This document shows positions 8,942-15,022 of a stretch of DNA of 64,000 bases, piece after piece (within the stretch, counting starts at the first letter, position 1; each line of letters begins with the position of its first letter). Where the stretch lies: positions 1 to 64,000 of the forward strand of contig CAYSAU010000014.1 in NCBI GenBank assembly GCA_964429135.1, given 5' to 3'. This stretch comes from CAZSDU01 sp964429135. Lineage in GTDB: Bacteria > Bacteroidota > Bacteroidia > Bacteroidales > FEN-979. A program made the translations under genes and the position numbers. The notes beneath the pieces were generated by a model. It was not told where the DNA came from. It searched no databases and saw only the letters and a program-made list of their open reading frames with translations.

Positions 8942-9660
8942 AAAGGGTTTGGAAAATTTTTAAAATTTGGCTTCTCTCAACCGGGGCGATTGCCATGCTG
9001 ATGATCATACTGGCTTTTACATCAGCCCCTTTCTGGATATGGTATGGACTGGGGACAAAGCATTGCGGGATTCACCGTCCACCCGATTATATCGTGCTGA
9101 TGGGCGGAGGCGGAATGCCCAGTGAGTCCGGACTGATACGTTGTTATTACGCGGCCATTGCCGGAAATTATTTCACCCGTTCGAAAATCATAGTGGCCTT
9201 GCCGGGAGATATCCGGGACAGCCTAAGTTCAATACAACTGATGAAAAAAGAGTTGATCATGCGGGGCATCTCACCAGAACGTGTTTTACTTGAAGATTCG
9301 GGAACAAATACCCGCTCACAGGCCATTAACATTGAATTAAGAATTAGGAATGAGGAATTAAGAATTCTTAAAAAACATTCCTCATTGCTTATTGTGACTT
9401 CTCCCGAGCATCTTTATCGTGCCGTGAAAACTTTTAAAAAAGCTGGATTTATAAAAGTAGATGGGTTAGCTGCCTTTGAACAAGCCATAGAATCAGATAT
9501 CAGCTTTAATGCAAGGAAACTCGGAGGCAGGAAATTCATACCTGATGCCGGGGAAAACATCACCCTTCGCTACCAATTCTGGTCGCAGATGAAATATGAG
9601 TTTCTGGTGATCAGGGAATGGTTTGCCATAACGTATTACTGGTTTATGGGCTGGGTCTGA
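8938..9660 (+). CDS. YdcF/SanA-type DUF218 membrane protein
   Basis: A 240-residue DUF218 (YdcF/ElyC/SanA) family protein: one N-terminal membrane span (about residues 7-32) and a periplasmic Rossmann-like domain. Family hallmarks are DYIVLMGGGGMPSESGLIR near residue 50, SERVLLEDSGTNTRSQA near 120 and LLIVTSPEHLYRAVKTFKKAGF near 160. Related proteins act in cell-envelope maintenance or undecaprenyl-carrier metabolism, but the reaction is unproven. It starts with GTG at 8938, overlapping the glyS stop by 4 bp. An odd feature is the stretch IELRIRNEELRILKKHS (about residues 131-148): it is encoded by a copy of an intergenic-type repeat (see 9335-9386) inserted in frame. Confidence 0.85.
   Translation: MKRVWKIFKIWLLSTGAIAMLMIILAFTSAPFWIWYGLGTKHCGIHRPPDYIVLMGGGGMPSESGLIRCYYAAIAGNYFTRSKIIVALPGDIRDSLSSIQLMKKELIMRGISPERVLLEDSGTNTRSQAINIELRIRNEELRILKKHSSLLIVTSPEHLYRAVKTFKKAGFIKVDGLAAFEQAIESDISFNARKLGGRKFIPDAGENITLRYQFWSQMKYEFLVIREWFAITYYWFMGWV
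9335..9386. repeat. Dispersed repeat with hairpin, inside the DUF218 gene
   Basis: This segment reads GAATTAAGAATTAGGAATG and continues into TTAAGAATTCTTAA, a perfect 14-bp palindrome at 9358-9371. The 10-bp arms AATGAGGAAT (9349-9358) and ATTCCTCATT (9377-9386) are exact reverse complements around that palindrome. The same GAATTAAGAATGAGGAAT-type wording occurs in the intergenic DNA at 12006-12040. The repeat keeps the coding frame open. Confidence 0.7.
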
Positions 9661-9691
9661 AAATCACCCTGTTGCTTTGTCGACAATTTAC

Positions 9692-10261
9692 CTATTTCCC
9701 CTTCGTATTAAATACATTCATAGTCCTTTCGATCCCGATGAGTACGAAGTTTTTCACCAGGTCAACCGTCATTTCTATACGGGGAAGCAGTACTTTTTCT
9801 TCTTCCGGGGTCCAACGGCCCAATACATAATCTACCTGGTATCCTTTGGCAAAGTCGTTACCGATACCTATACGAAGGCGTGCGAAATCACTAGTTTGTA
9901 TGGTTTCGATGATACTGATCAGTCCATTGTGCCCCCCATCACTACCCTTGGCGCGTAAACGAAGGCTTCCCAATGGGAGGGCAAGATCATCTACGATCAC
10001 CAGGATATTTTCTTTGGGAATATCTTCTTTCTGCATCCAGTAACGCACGGCTTTCCCGCTCAGGTTCATGAAAGTCGTTGGTTTGATCACCACGAGCTGA
10101 CGCCCTTTCAGCGACATCCGGGCAACCGAGGCATAACGGTCGGGATTGAAAGAGGTTTTCAATGAAAACGCCACAGCATCGGCAGCAATAAAGCCGATGT
10201 TGTGGCGTGTATTCAAATATTCGTCACCGATGTTGCCGAGTCCGACAATAAGGTATCTCAA
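9692..10261 (-). CDS. pth: Peptidyl-tRNA hydrolase
   Basis: Releases tRNA from peptidyl-tRNAs dropped by the ribosome; cytoplasmic and usually essential. The 189-residue length is normal for the bacterial Pth family. Active-site residues are visible: N10 in GLGNIGDEY, H20 in NTRHNIGF, the TTFMNLSG segment near residue 65 with the substrate-binding Asn, and the catalytic Asp in VIVDDLALPLGSLRLR near 90. The ATG at 10261 gives the typical start MRYLIVGLGN. It follows rplY with a 3-bp gap on the same strand, the widespread rplY-pth (ctc-pth) pair, so the two are surely one transcript. Confidence 0.97.
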   Translation of the reverse strand: MRYLIVGLGNIGDEYLNTRHNIGFIAADAVAFSLKTSFNPDRYASVARMSLKGRQLVVIKPTTFMNLSGKAVRYWMQKEDIPKENILVIVDDLALPLGSLRLRAKGSDGGHNGLISIIETIQTSDFARLRIGIGNDFAKGYQVDYVLGRWTPEEEKVLLPRIEMTVDLVKNFVLIGIERTMNVFNTKGK

Positions 10262-10264
10262 GGA

Positions 10265-10894
10265 CTATTTTCCTTCTTCTTTCTTTTCTCCCTCAGTGGT
10301 AGCGCCTTCAGAAGCAGCACCTTCAGCACCGGGAGCAACTTCTTCTACCACGGCCCGTGCAGTGCGAACACCAACGATTACCGTTGAAGGGGCATCCAGG
10401 AAGGTAACATTTTCCAGGGTCAACTGGGAAACTTTCACGGAATCTCCGATTTCCAAGCCTTCTATGCTGACCGTCACATCATCCGGAAGGTTTTCCGACA
10501 AAGCGCTGATCTTCAGCTTACGTAATTTTTTTATGAGTTTGCCTCCACGAAGAACGCCAGGGGCAGTGCCGCTGAGTTTCACGGGGACAGCAATGGTAAC
10601 CGGTTTCCCGGGGAGGATTTGCAACAGATCAACATGAAGGAGACGGTCGGTTACGGGATGATACTGAACATCCTGCATAATGGTGTCGTATTCCTTCCCT
10701 TCAACAGTTAGTTTAATAATATGAGCTTCCGGAGTATGCAGAAGTTTGCTCAGGGTTTTTTCGCTGGCTGCAAAGTGAATTTGATCTTTACCACCATACA
10801 TTACGCAAGGTACATTGCCTTCACGACGCTGTTTCTTGGCATCTTTTTTCCCTACGTTCCCGCGAAGGGAACCGCTCAATGATACCGATTTCAT
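10265..10894 (-). CDS. rplY: Ribosomal protein bL25 (Ctc/TL5 type)
   Basis: Binds 5S rRNA in the large ribosomal subunit. The 209-residue long form has the N-terminal L25 domain (SLSGSLRGNVGKKDAKKQRREG, then VPCVMYGG and DVQYHPVTDRLLHVDLLQI) and the C-terminal TL5/Ctc beta domain (IAVPVKLSGTAPGVLRGGKL...). A low-complexity acidic/alanine tail (EEVAPGAEGAASEGATTEGEKKEEGK-like) closes it, as often in Bacteroidota. It heads the rplY-pth transcript behind its own promoter at 10989-10996 and a 5' leader of about 90 bases. Confidence 0.95.
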   Translation of the reverse strand: MKSVSLSGSLRGNVGKKDAKKQRREGNVPCVMYGGKDQIHFAASEKTLSKLLHTPEAHIIKLTVEGKEYDTIMQDVQYHPVTDRLLHVDLLQILPGKPVTIAVPVKLSGTAPGVLRGGKLIKKLRKLKISALSENLPDDVTVSIEGLEIGDSVKVSQLTLENVTFLDAPSTVIVGVRTARAVVEEVAPGAEGAASEGATTEGEKKEEGK

Positions 10895-10947
10895 AGATTT
10901 TTTATTTAGGTTAATAATTAATTTAGTTGGTTAACAAGTGAACTCGA

Positions 10948-10996
10948 GAGTTTACAAACTCACTCTCTCACAAGCTTTTTTCGGGCTGCAAAGATA
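10948..10996 (-). promoter_or_regulatory. rplY promoter and leader hairpin
   Basis: On the minus strand TATCTTTG (10996-10989) is a perfect -7 box. The leader that follows holds a hairpin GAGTTT/AAACTC with a 2-nt loop (10961-10948), flanked by extra CTCTC/GAGAG pairing. The start codon lies at 10894, about 90 bases from the predicted transcript start. Such a structured leader may allow control of rplY translation, but nothing specific was recognised. Confidence 0.5.
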
Positions 10997-11008
10997 GAAA
11001 AAATTTCT

Positions 11009-11941
11009 TTATTGTTTGAAAAGGGAGGAGATTGACTCCTTTTTCCTTAAGCGCCGGATCACTTCTGCAAAAAGGTCGGCGGTACTGAGAACTTTGATTT
11101 TCGGGCTTTCACAATGGAGGGGGATGGTGTCGGTCACGATCAATTCAGTGAGTTGTGATTTTTCAATATTTTCGTTACTATGACCCGATAACAAGGGGTG
11201 GGTAACCATGGCCCTGACAGATTCAGCTCCGTTTCCCATAATGATTTCAGCGGCTTTACACAGGGTTCCACCGGTATCAACGATATCATCGAGGAGGATG
11301 ACATTTTTACCTTTCACATCTCCGACCAGGGCCATTTTCTCCACCTCATTAGGTTTAGAGCGGTGTTTATAACAGATCACGAAGTTGGTATGGAATGCTT
11401 TGGCATAAGATCCTGCCCTTCTGGTTCCTCCGGTGTCAGGGGAGGCAAAAATCAATTCGGGTAGATGAAGGGATTTAAGGTAGGGAATGAAAACGGAGGA
11501 AGCAAAGAGATGATCTACGGGGACATCAAAAAATCCCTGTATCTGGTCGGCATGTAAGTCGAGAGCAATGATACGGTTAACTCCTGCAGCGGAAAGGAGA
11601 TTGGCTACAAGTTTGGAAGCAATGGAAACACGGGGTTTGTCTTTGCGGTCCTGGCGGGCATAGCCAAAATAGGGGATAACAGCGACAATCGAACGGGCTG
11701 AAGCACGACGTGCCGCATCGATAAGCATCAGAAGTTCCATGAGGTTATCGGATGGAGCATAAGTACTCTGCACCAGGAAAACATCGGTACCCCGTATGTT
11801 ATCATCATAGGAGGGCTGGAATTCACCATCGGCAAATTTCACGACAGTGACTTTCCCCAGCTCAGCCCCATAACTTAGTGCAATTTTCTCAGCCAGGTAG
11901 GTGGTAGCCTGACCTGAAAAGATATTCACTTTTGCTGCCAT
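11009..11941 (-). CDS. prs: Ribose-phosphate pyrophosphokinase
   Basis: Makes phosphoribosyl pyrophosphate from ribose 5-phosphate and ATP, the entry to purine, pyrimidine, histidine, tryptophan and NAD synthesis; cytoplasmic hexamer. Family landmarks: KVNIFSGQATTYLAEKIA at the N-terminus, YFGYARQDRK near residue 95, the regulatory flexible loop region, DLHADQIQGFFDVPVDHL near 130 and the PRPP-binding loop VILLDDIVDTGGTL near 215. The start at ATG 11941 (MAAKVNIFSG) fits the family; the frame also opens with TTG at 11968, but that lies inside the promoter's -7 box. The final length of 310 residues is normal. Confidence 0.95.
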   Translation of the reverse strand: MAAKVNIFSGQATTYLAEKIALSYGAELGKVTVVKFADGEFQPSYDDNIRGTDVFLVQSTYAPSDNLMELLMLIDAARRASARSIVAVIPYFGYARQDRKDKPRVSIASKLVANLLSAAGVNRIIALDLHADQIQGFFDVPVDHLFASSVFIPYLKSLHLPELIFASPDTGGTRRAGSYAKAFHTNFVICYKHRSKPNEVEKMALVGDVKGKNVILLDDIVDTGGTLCKAAEIIMGNGAESVRAMVTHPLLSGHSNENIEKSQLTELIVTDTIPLHCESPKIKVLSTADLFAEVIRRLRKKESISSLFKQ

Positions 11942-11965
11942 AAGAGGAGGGAATTTATTGGAGGT

Positions 11966-11996
11966 CAAAGATAAATTATAATTAGGGGATGCGCAA
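11966..11996 (-). promoter_or_regulatory. prs promoter
   Basis: Minus strand: TTG (-33) at 11996-11994, 20-bp spacer, perfect -7 box TATCTTTG at 11973-11966. The predicted transcript start is near 11960, leaving a leader of about 20 bases to the ATG at 11941. This is a textbook Bacteroidota vegetative promoter. Confidence 0.75.
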
Positions 11997-12005
11997 GAAA
12001 ATTAG

Positions 12006-12040
12006 GAATTAAGAATGAGGAATGAGGAATGAGGAGTGAA
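12006..12040. repeat. 7-bp tandem repeat related to the repeat in the DUF218 gene
   Basis: GAATGAG is repeated three times (12013-12033) and followed by a degenerate fourth unit (12034-12040), preceded by GAATTAA. The wording matches the segment at 9335-9360, so both are copies of one dispersed sequence. Confidence 0.65.
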
Positions 12041-12093
12041 TTTACAGTAAAGATTTGAGAATAGGGCAATTGGTTTTGTAATTTATAATGTTT

Positions 12094-12121
12094 TTTGGTT
12101 TGGGAGGAATTGCTAACTTTG
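12094..12121 (+). promoter_or_regulatory. tRNA-Leu promoter
   Basis: TTTG at 12094-12097, a 16-bp spacer and the perfect -7 box TAACTTTG at 12114-12121. The tRNA begins at 12134, 12 bp downstream, as expected for a tRNA promoter with a very short leader. Confidence 0.65.
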
Positions 12122-12133
12122 CATCACCTTTTT

Positions 12134-12217
12134 GCCCGGATGGCGGAATAGGTAGACGCGTTGGTCTCAAAAACCAATGAGGTAACACTCGTGCCGGTTC
12201 GATTCCGGCTCCGGGTA
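12134..12217 (+). tRNA. tRNA-Leu (anticodon CAA)
   Basis: An 84-nt class II tRNA. The acceptor stem GCCCGGA pairs with TCCGGGT (first pair G-U). The anticodon stem-loop is TTGGT-CTCAAAA-ACCAA, giving anticodon CAA, which reads UUG. A long variable arm (TGAGGTAACACTCG) and the T-arm GCCGGTTCGATTCCGGC follow, then discriminator A. CCA is not encoded (the DNA continues CAA), so it is added after transcription. Confidence 0.95.
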
Positions 12218-12224
12218 CAAATTC

Positions 12225-12275
12225 AACTGCAAAGTGCAATAATTTGTACTTTGCAGTTTAGACTTTGGACTTTAA
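12225..12275 (+). terminator. Hairpin after tRNA-Leu
   Basis: The 11-nt arms AACTGCAAAGT (12225-12235) and ACTTTGCAGTT (12248-12258) are exact reverse complements with a 12-nt loop. A stretch rich in T follows (ACTTTGGACTTTAAACTTTTT). It probably ends tRNA transcription, but the ACTTTGGACTTT wording is also typical of dispersed Bacteroidota intergenic repeats. Confidence 0.5.
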
Positions 12276-12660
12276 ACTTTTTCTTTTTCATTTTCCCCCG
12301 GAAATCAATGCATTTCTTCCTCTCCAAGGACTTCTGTAATACAAAAGTTATATGGAGTGCCACCTGGAACTTCCAGGTCCACGAGCAACAATGTTGTTAC
12401 CCACTAATAGAATGCATAATCGGGGAAAAAGAAATTTTTCCTTATAGAGTAAAGGTGTGATTCTTCTTGCATGCAGGATTAACAGGCTATGATGCCAACT
12501 GCTTGCGGAATCCGTGATAAATGAAATGTTATTTAATCCCCTCTTTTGTCGGTCATAAAGACAGGTTTAAGCATTATATTAACTGACTAATAGGGAGACA
12601 AATAAGGGAAAGGAGATCAGATACAACTACCTGGCCAGCTTGTTCTTACAATAACAATTT
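12276..12660. other. Intergenic stretch without a recognised gene
   Basis: No protein-coding sequence is supported on either strand. The only notable structure is a 17-nt dyad at 12362-12378 (ACCTGGAA-C-TTCCAGGT), a perfect inverted repeat with one central base that could be an operator. No promoter boxes next to it. Confidence 0.4.
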
Positions 12661-13227
12661 TCAGTTGGTTTGATTAACCGGTCTACACTTCATGTACCCC
12701 TTTGTTTCAATGATTATTTCCCAGCAGCCAGAATGGTTTACTTTCTCCTTTGCTAATGCCCTTGGCTGGTGGCCGTCTTCAAGAATTAATACGCCATCGG
12801 GTTTGGTGATCCTGCAAAGTTCCTGGAGGAAAGCGTTAGTATCCCTGACCATATGGAACATATCCAGGGCATAAATTAAATCAGCCGTTCGAGACGGGAT
12901 ACTGACCGTTTTACCATCAGTAATGACAGCTTGAACATTCTTCAGTTTATACTTGTTAATAATATTGGAGGCCTTTTCAATAGCAAGTTGGTGAATATCC
13001 ACCGCATATACGTTTCCTTTATCACCAACCTTTTCAGATGCTTGTTTCAGATATCTGCCGGTGCCGCAACCCCAATCGACAACCGTTTGTCCTTTTTGGA
13101 TACCGAAAGGATCAAGTCTCTGATTTGGGGATTTCACCAAATCCGTAACATTGAATATAAAAGCCATCATTTTGAACGCCCAGTTCGACATTCTGTCCAT
13201 TTCGTTGCCATACATTACTTTTTTCAT
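12661..13227 (-). CDS. Class I SAM-dependent methyltransferase
   Basis: A 188-residue methyltransferase with the Rossmann-like motif I VVDWGCGTGRYLKQASEKV near residue 50, an acidic strand-2 end AVDIHQLAIEKA near 75, a motif IV region DLIYALDMFHMVRD near 115 and the post-motif strand PDGVLILEDGHQ near 147. The sequence resembles ubiE/methyltransferase-11 proteins that act on small molecules, but the substrate cannot be told. It follows the 13340 gene on the same strand, separated by a terminator, so it probably has its own promoter, which was not identified. Confidence 0.85.
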   Translation of the reverse strand: MKKVMYGNEMDRMSNWAFKMMAFIFNVTDLVKSPNQRLDPFGIQKGQTVVDWGCGTGRYLKQASEKVGDKGNVYAVDIHQLAIEKASNIINKYKLKNVQAVITDGKTVSIPSRTADLIYALDMFHMVRDTNAFLQELCRITKPDGVLILEDGHQPRALAKEKVNHSGCWEIIIETKGYMKCRPVNQTN

Positions 13228-13279
13228 TTTTTATTGAAAGTTAGTTGTTAAAGTTAATCATTACCATTAATTGCTCAGA

Positions 13280-13310
13280 ACAAAAGAAAAGCCACCCTTT
13301 GGGAGCGGCT
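13280..13310 (-). terminator. Intrinsic terminator of the 13340 gene
   Basis: Reading the minus strand, AGCC..CCC-AAA-GGG.GGCT forms a bulged GC-rich stem (13310-13290) followed by TTTTCTTTTG (13289-13280). It lies 30 bp past the stop codon at 13340, where a terminator is expected. Confidence 0.7.
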
Positions 13311-13339
13311 TAAAGCGTAAGACGAGTCAAGTTTTGAGT

Positions 13340-13699
13340 TTAGATCCCATCTGAAAAATCAGCAGCAGAGGGCGTAACAGGAGCAAGAACACTGACGTTT
13401 ATGATTTCATCATCTGCAAAATCTGCTTCAAATGGTGTAACAGGGGCCAGTGTTGTAATATCAATAGTTGTTTCTGAGATGACATCCGAAAAATCCGCCT
13501 CTATCGGAGTGACTGGTGCAAGCAGGAAAGCAGTAACATCATTCATTTCTTCAAATATTGCTTCGGCAGGAGATGAAGGGGTTAAGGCAGTGTGGCCCGC
13601 ATTTGTTTCACGATTCACAGAAGCTCCGTCATTACTGGCGAAAAGAACATTTATGGAGAGCGTAAAAACTACTGCGAAGATGGTCGTTGTTGCTTTCAT
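13340..13699 (-). CDS. Small secreted protein with LAPVTP repeats
   Basis: A 119-residue protein with a signal peptide (MKATTTIFAVVFTLSINVLFA). The mature part consists almost only of four related units of about 21-24 residues, each starting with a proline box and an acidic patch: LTPSSPAEAIFEE, LAPVTPIEADFSD, LAPVTPFEADFAD and LAPVTPSAADFSD. The units are joined by Val/Ile/Thr-rich stretches. No catalytic motif or cysteine is present. Similar small repeat proteins occur in other Bacteroidota from memory, but I know no function. The gene has its own -7 box and terminator, so it is expressed alone. Confidence 0.75.
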   Translation of the reverse strand: MKATTTIFAVVFTLSINVLFASNDGASVNRETNAGHTALTPSSPAEAIFEEMNDVTAFLLAPVTPIEADFSDVISETTIDITTLAPVTPFEADFADDEIINVSVLAPVTPSAADFSDGI

Positions 13700-13725
13700 T
13701 TTTATATTTTTTGAGTTTGATGAGG

Positions 13726-13733
13726 CAAAGATA
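13726..13733 (-). promoter_or_regulatory. -7 box of the 13340 gene
   Basis: Minus-strand TATCTTTG, a perfect -7 box, 26 bp before the ATG at 13699. A -33 box is not obvious. Confidence 0.6.
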
Positions 13734-14096
13734 TATCGACCTGATTGGGCTGAACAGAATTCTTCGATTGATCAGTGGTAACCCCCGATGAGTTGAGGAT
13801 AATAATCGATGGATTTTCATCCTCCTTTTGGTTTTTGTAACATCTTTATCCTTTTGCGATCATTCCGGAATAAATCATCTGTTATTTCAGATTTTCGATT
13901 TAAAGAGGATAAGCTGGTTTTCAAATGTGTTGGAATGGCTCAGGAAGAGATAAGTTTCTGTAACCTTTCAGACGTCATTTGAATAATAGATGTTCATGTA
14001 TCTTGGATTGGGGATTCCTGGGAGGCCATATCTTTTCCGGGAGAATCATGAAATGTCTGTACTTGCCAATTTGTTTAATCTAAAAAACAGAATCTT
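13734..14096. other. Intergenic stretch, one weak small frame
   Basis: A 57-codon plus-strand frame (13809-13982, MDFHPPFGFCNIFILLRSFR...) is the only noteworthy frame. It has no promoter and no recognised similarity, so it is not called a gene. Nothing else was seen. Confidence 0.3.
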
Positions 14097-14552
14097 TCAC
14101 GATGTTTTGATCCATTCCGGGACATAGTCCCTGTATTTAAGTTTAATTTCCGGAGGCAGGTTGCGGTATTTCCCGATGATTTTCCGGCAAAGCGGAGAAC
14201 CACAACGGCACTCCATCACCCAATCGTCTGCCATGATCATCGAATAGTCGAAAGTGATCTCTTCATCTCTTTGAATGTCGCGCATGGCAATAAGGCTGAC
14301 ATCGCTGATGATCCCCGCGTTCGGATCGCAGGAATGGTTGGTCCTCACCTCAGGTTCCCTTGCCACAAGATATTCATGGGTTCCTACATTGAAGAGGTGA
14401 TCAACCACCTCGGGAGGAAACTCATCCAGCCGTTCAATCTTAACCCGGGGGCCTGTGAAAGTTGAGATTATTTCACCCTTCCGTATGTTGCGAAACGCAA
14501 AAATTCCCCTCCCTTTCTGGGGTGTATCTTTAACGTAAATCAAATTTTCCAT
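14097..14552 (-). CDS. SET-domain protein (lysine methyltransferase-like)
   Basis: A 151-residue free-standing SET domain, the fold of eukaryotic histone lysine methyltransferases, also spread among bacteria. All core motifs are present: GRGIFAFRNIRKGEII (residues 14-29), the SAM/pseudoknot motif TNHSCDPN (71-78), EEITFDYS (97-104) with the catalytic tyrosine of the FDY motif, and a post-SET-like zinc cysteine set C115, C117, C122 in ECRCGSPLC. A complete set suggests an active enzyme; its protein substrate is unknown. No signal peptide, so cytoplasmic. The ATG at 14552 gives a compact N-terminus. It is divergent from the metal-uptake cluster at 14624. Confidence 0.9.
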   Translation of the reverse strand: MENLIYVKDTPQKGRGIFAFRNIRKGEIISTFTGPRVKIERLDEFPPEVVDHLFNVGTHEYLVAREPEVRTNHSCDPNAGIISDVSLIAMRDIQRDEEITFDYSMIMADDWVMECRCGSPLCRKIIGKYRNLPPEIKLKYRDYVPEWIKTS

Positions 14553-14609
14553 GAGGCATGATTGAGATTATATCAGGTCAAATGTAAAAAAAACTTAAAA
14601 AATATTATG

Positions 14610-14617
14610 TACATTTG
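14610..14617 (+). promoter_or_regulatory. -7 box in front of the metal-uptake cluster
   Basis: TACATTTG fits TAnnTTTG and ends 6 bp before the ATG at 14624, so the transcript may begin next to the start codon. The AT-rich ATTATGTACATTTGTAATTC context also has partial dyad symmetry that a Fur/Zur-type repressor could use, but no consensus was matched. Confidence 0.4.
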
Positions 14618-14623
14618 TAATTC

Positions 14624-14941
14624 ATGAACAAGCCTTCTCAAAATATCGCCATAATTTTTTGTCTTATTTTTCTTTTTCCAATAATTTGGCAATCAGGACA
14701 TCAGTTTAACCATGCACTTCAACACCGCTACCATTCCTGTACGGATGATTTGCAATATGCTGTTTTTGAGTCGGAATGTGCGATTTGTTCTTATGAGTTT
14801 GCTAAGTGTGAAGAATCCTCTGACGTAACCTGGCTGCCGCAACCGGTTTTTTTTTCATTTCGTTTCCATACGGAAATCATCCCCTGTTTGGATTCCTTTC
14901 GTGGTTTTCATTTCTGCCTCAGGGCGCCGCCTCTCACCTAA
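14624..14941 (+). CDS. Small His/Cys-rich exported or membrane protein
   Basis: A 105-residue protein with an N-terminal hydrophobic segment (about residues 8-24, IAIIFCLIFLFPIIW). After it comes HQFNHALQHRYHSC and then ECAICSYEFAKCEES, clusters of His and Cys suited to bind zinc or copper. Small proteins of this make-up are often found directly before metal-linked TonB receptors in Bacteroidota, from general knowledge. It is 81 bp upstream of the receptor gene on the same strand, with a terminator-like hairpin between them. I infer a role in metal sensing or handling at the envelope; no family name is certain. Confidence 0.6.
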   Translation: MNKPSQNIAIIFCLIFLFPIIWQSGHQFNHALQHRYHSCTDDLQYAVFESECAICSYEFAKCEESSDVTWLPQPVFFSFRFHTEIIPCLDSFRGFHFCLRAPPLT

Positions 14942-14968
14942 TTAACTTTACTTTTCCATCTTAGGCTA

Positions 14969-15001
14969 AACCGTCATTCTTAGTTATGACGGGTTGTTTT
15001 T
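14969..15001 (+). terminator. Terminator-like hairpin between the small protein and the receptor
   Basis: AACCGTCAT (14969-14977) pairs with ATGACGGGTT (14986-14995) with one bulged base and an 8-nt loop, followed by GTTTTT. It has the shape of an intrinsic terminator inside the gap before the TonB receptor. It may lower or regulate receptor expression relative to the first gene. Confidence 0.5.
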
Positions 15002-15022
15002 ATTTACCATTTTTCTGTTGCC

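Noticed and set aside
10146..10637. Plus-strand frame of 163 codons opposite pth/rplY
   Set aside because: Antisense to two certain genes.
12042..12239. Minus-strand frame of 65 codons (EPARVLPHW type text)
   Set aside because: It is the complement of tRNA-Leu; such peptides are a known false call across tRNA-Leu genes.
12161..12460. Plus-strand frame of 99 codons starting in the tRNA
   Set aside because: Starts inside the tRNA and has phenylalanine-rich, non-protein-like text.
13401..13781. Plus-strand frame of 126 codons opposite the LAPVTP gene
   Set aside because: The repeat gene on the other strand has a signal peptide, promoter and terminator; this frame's repeats are only its mirror.
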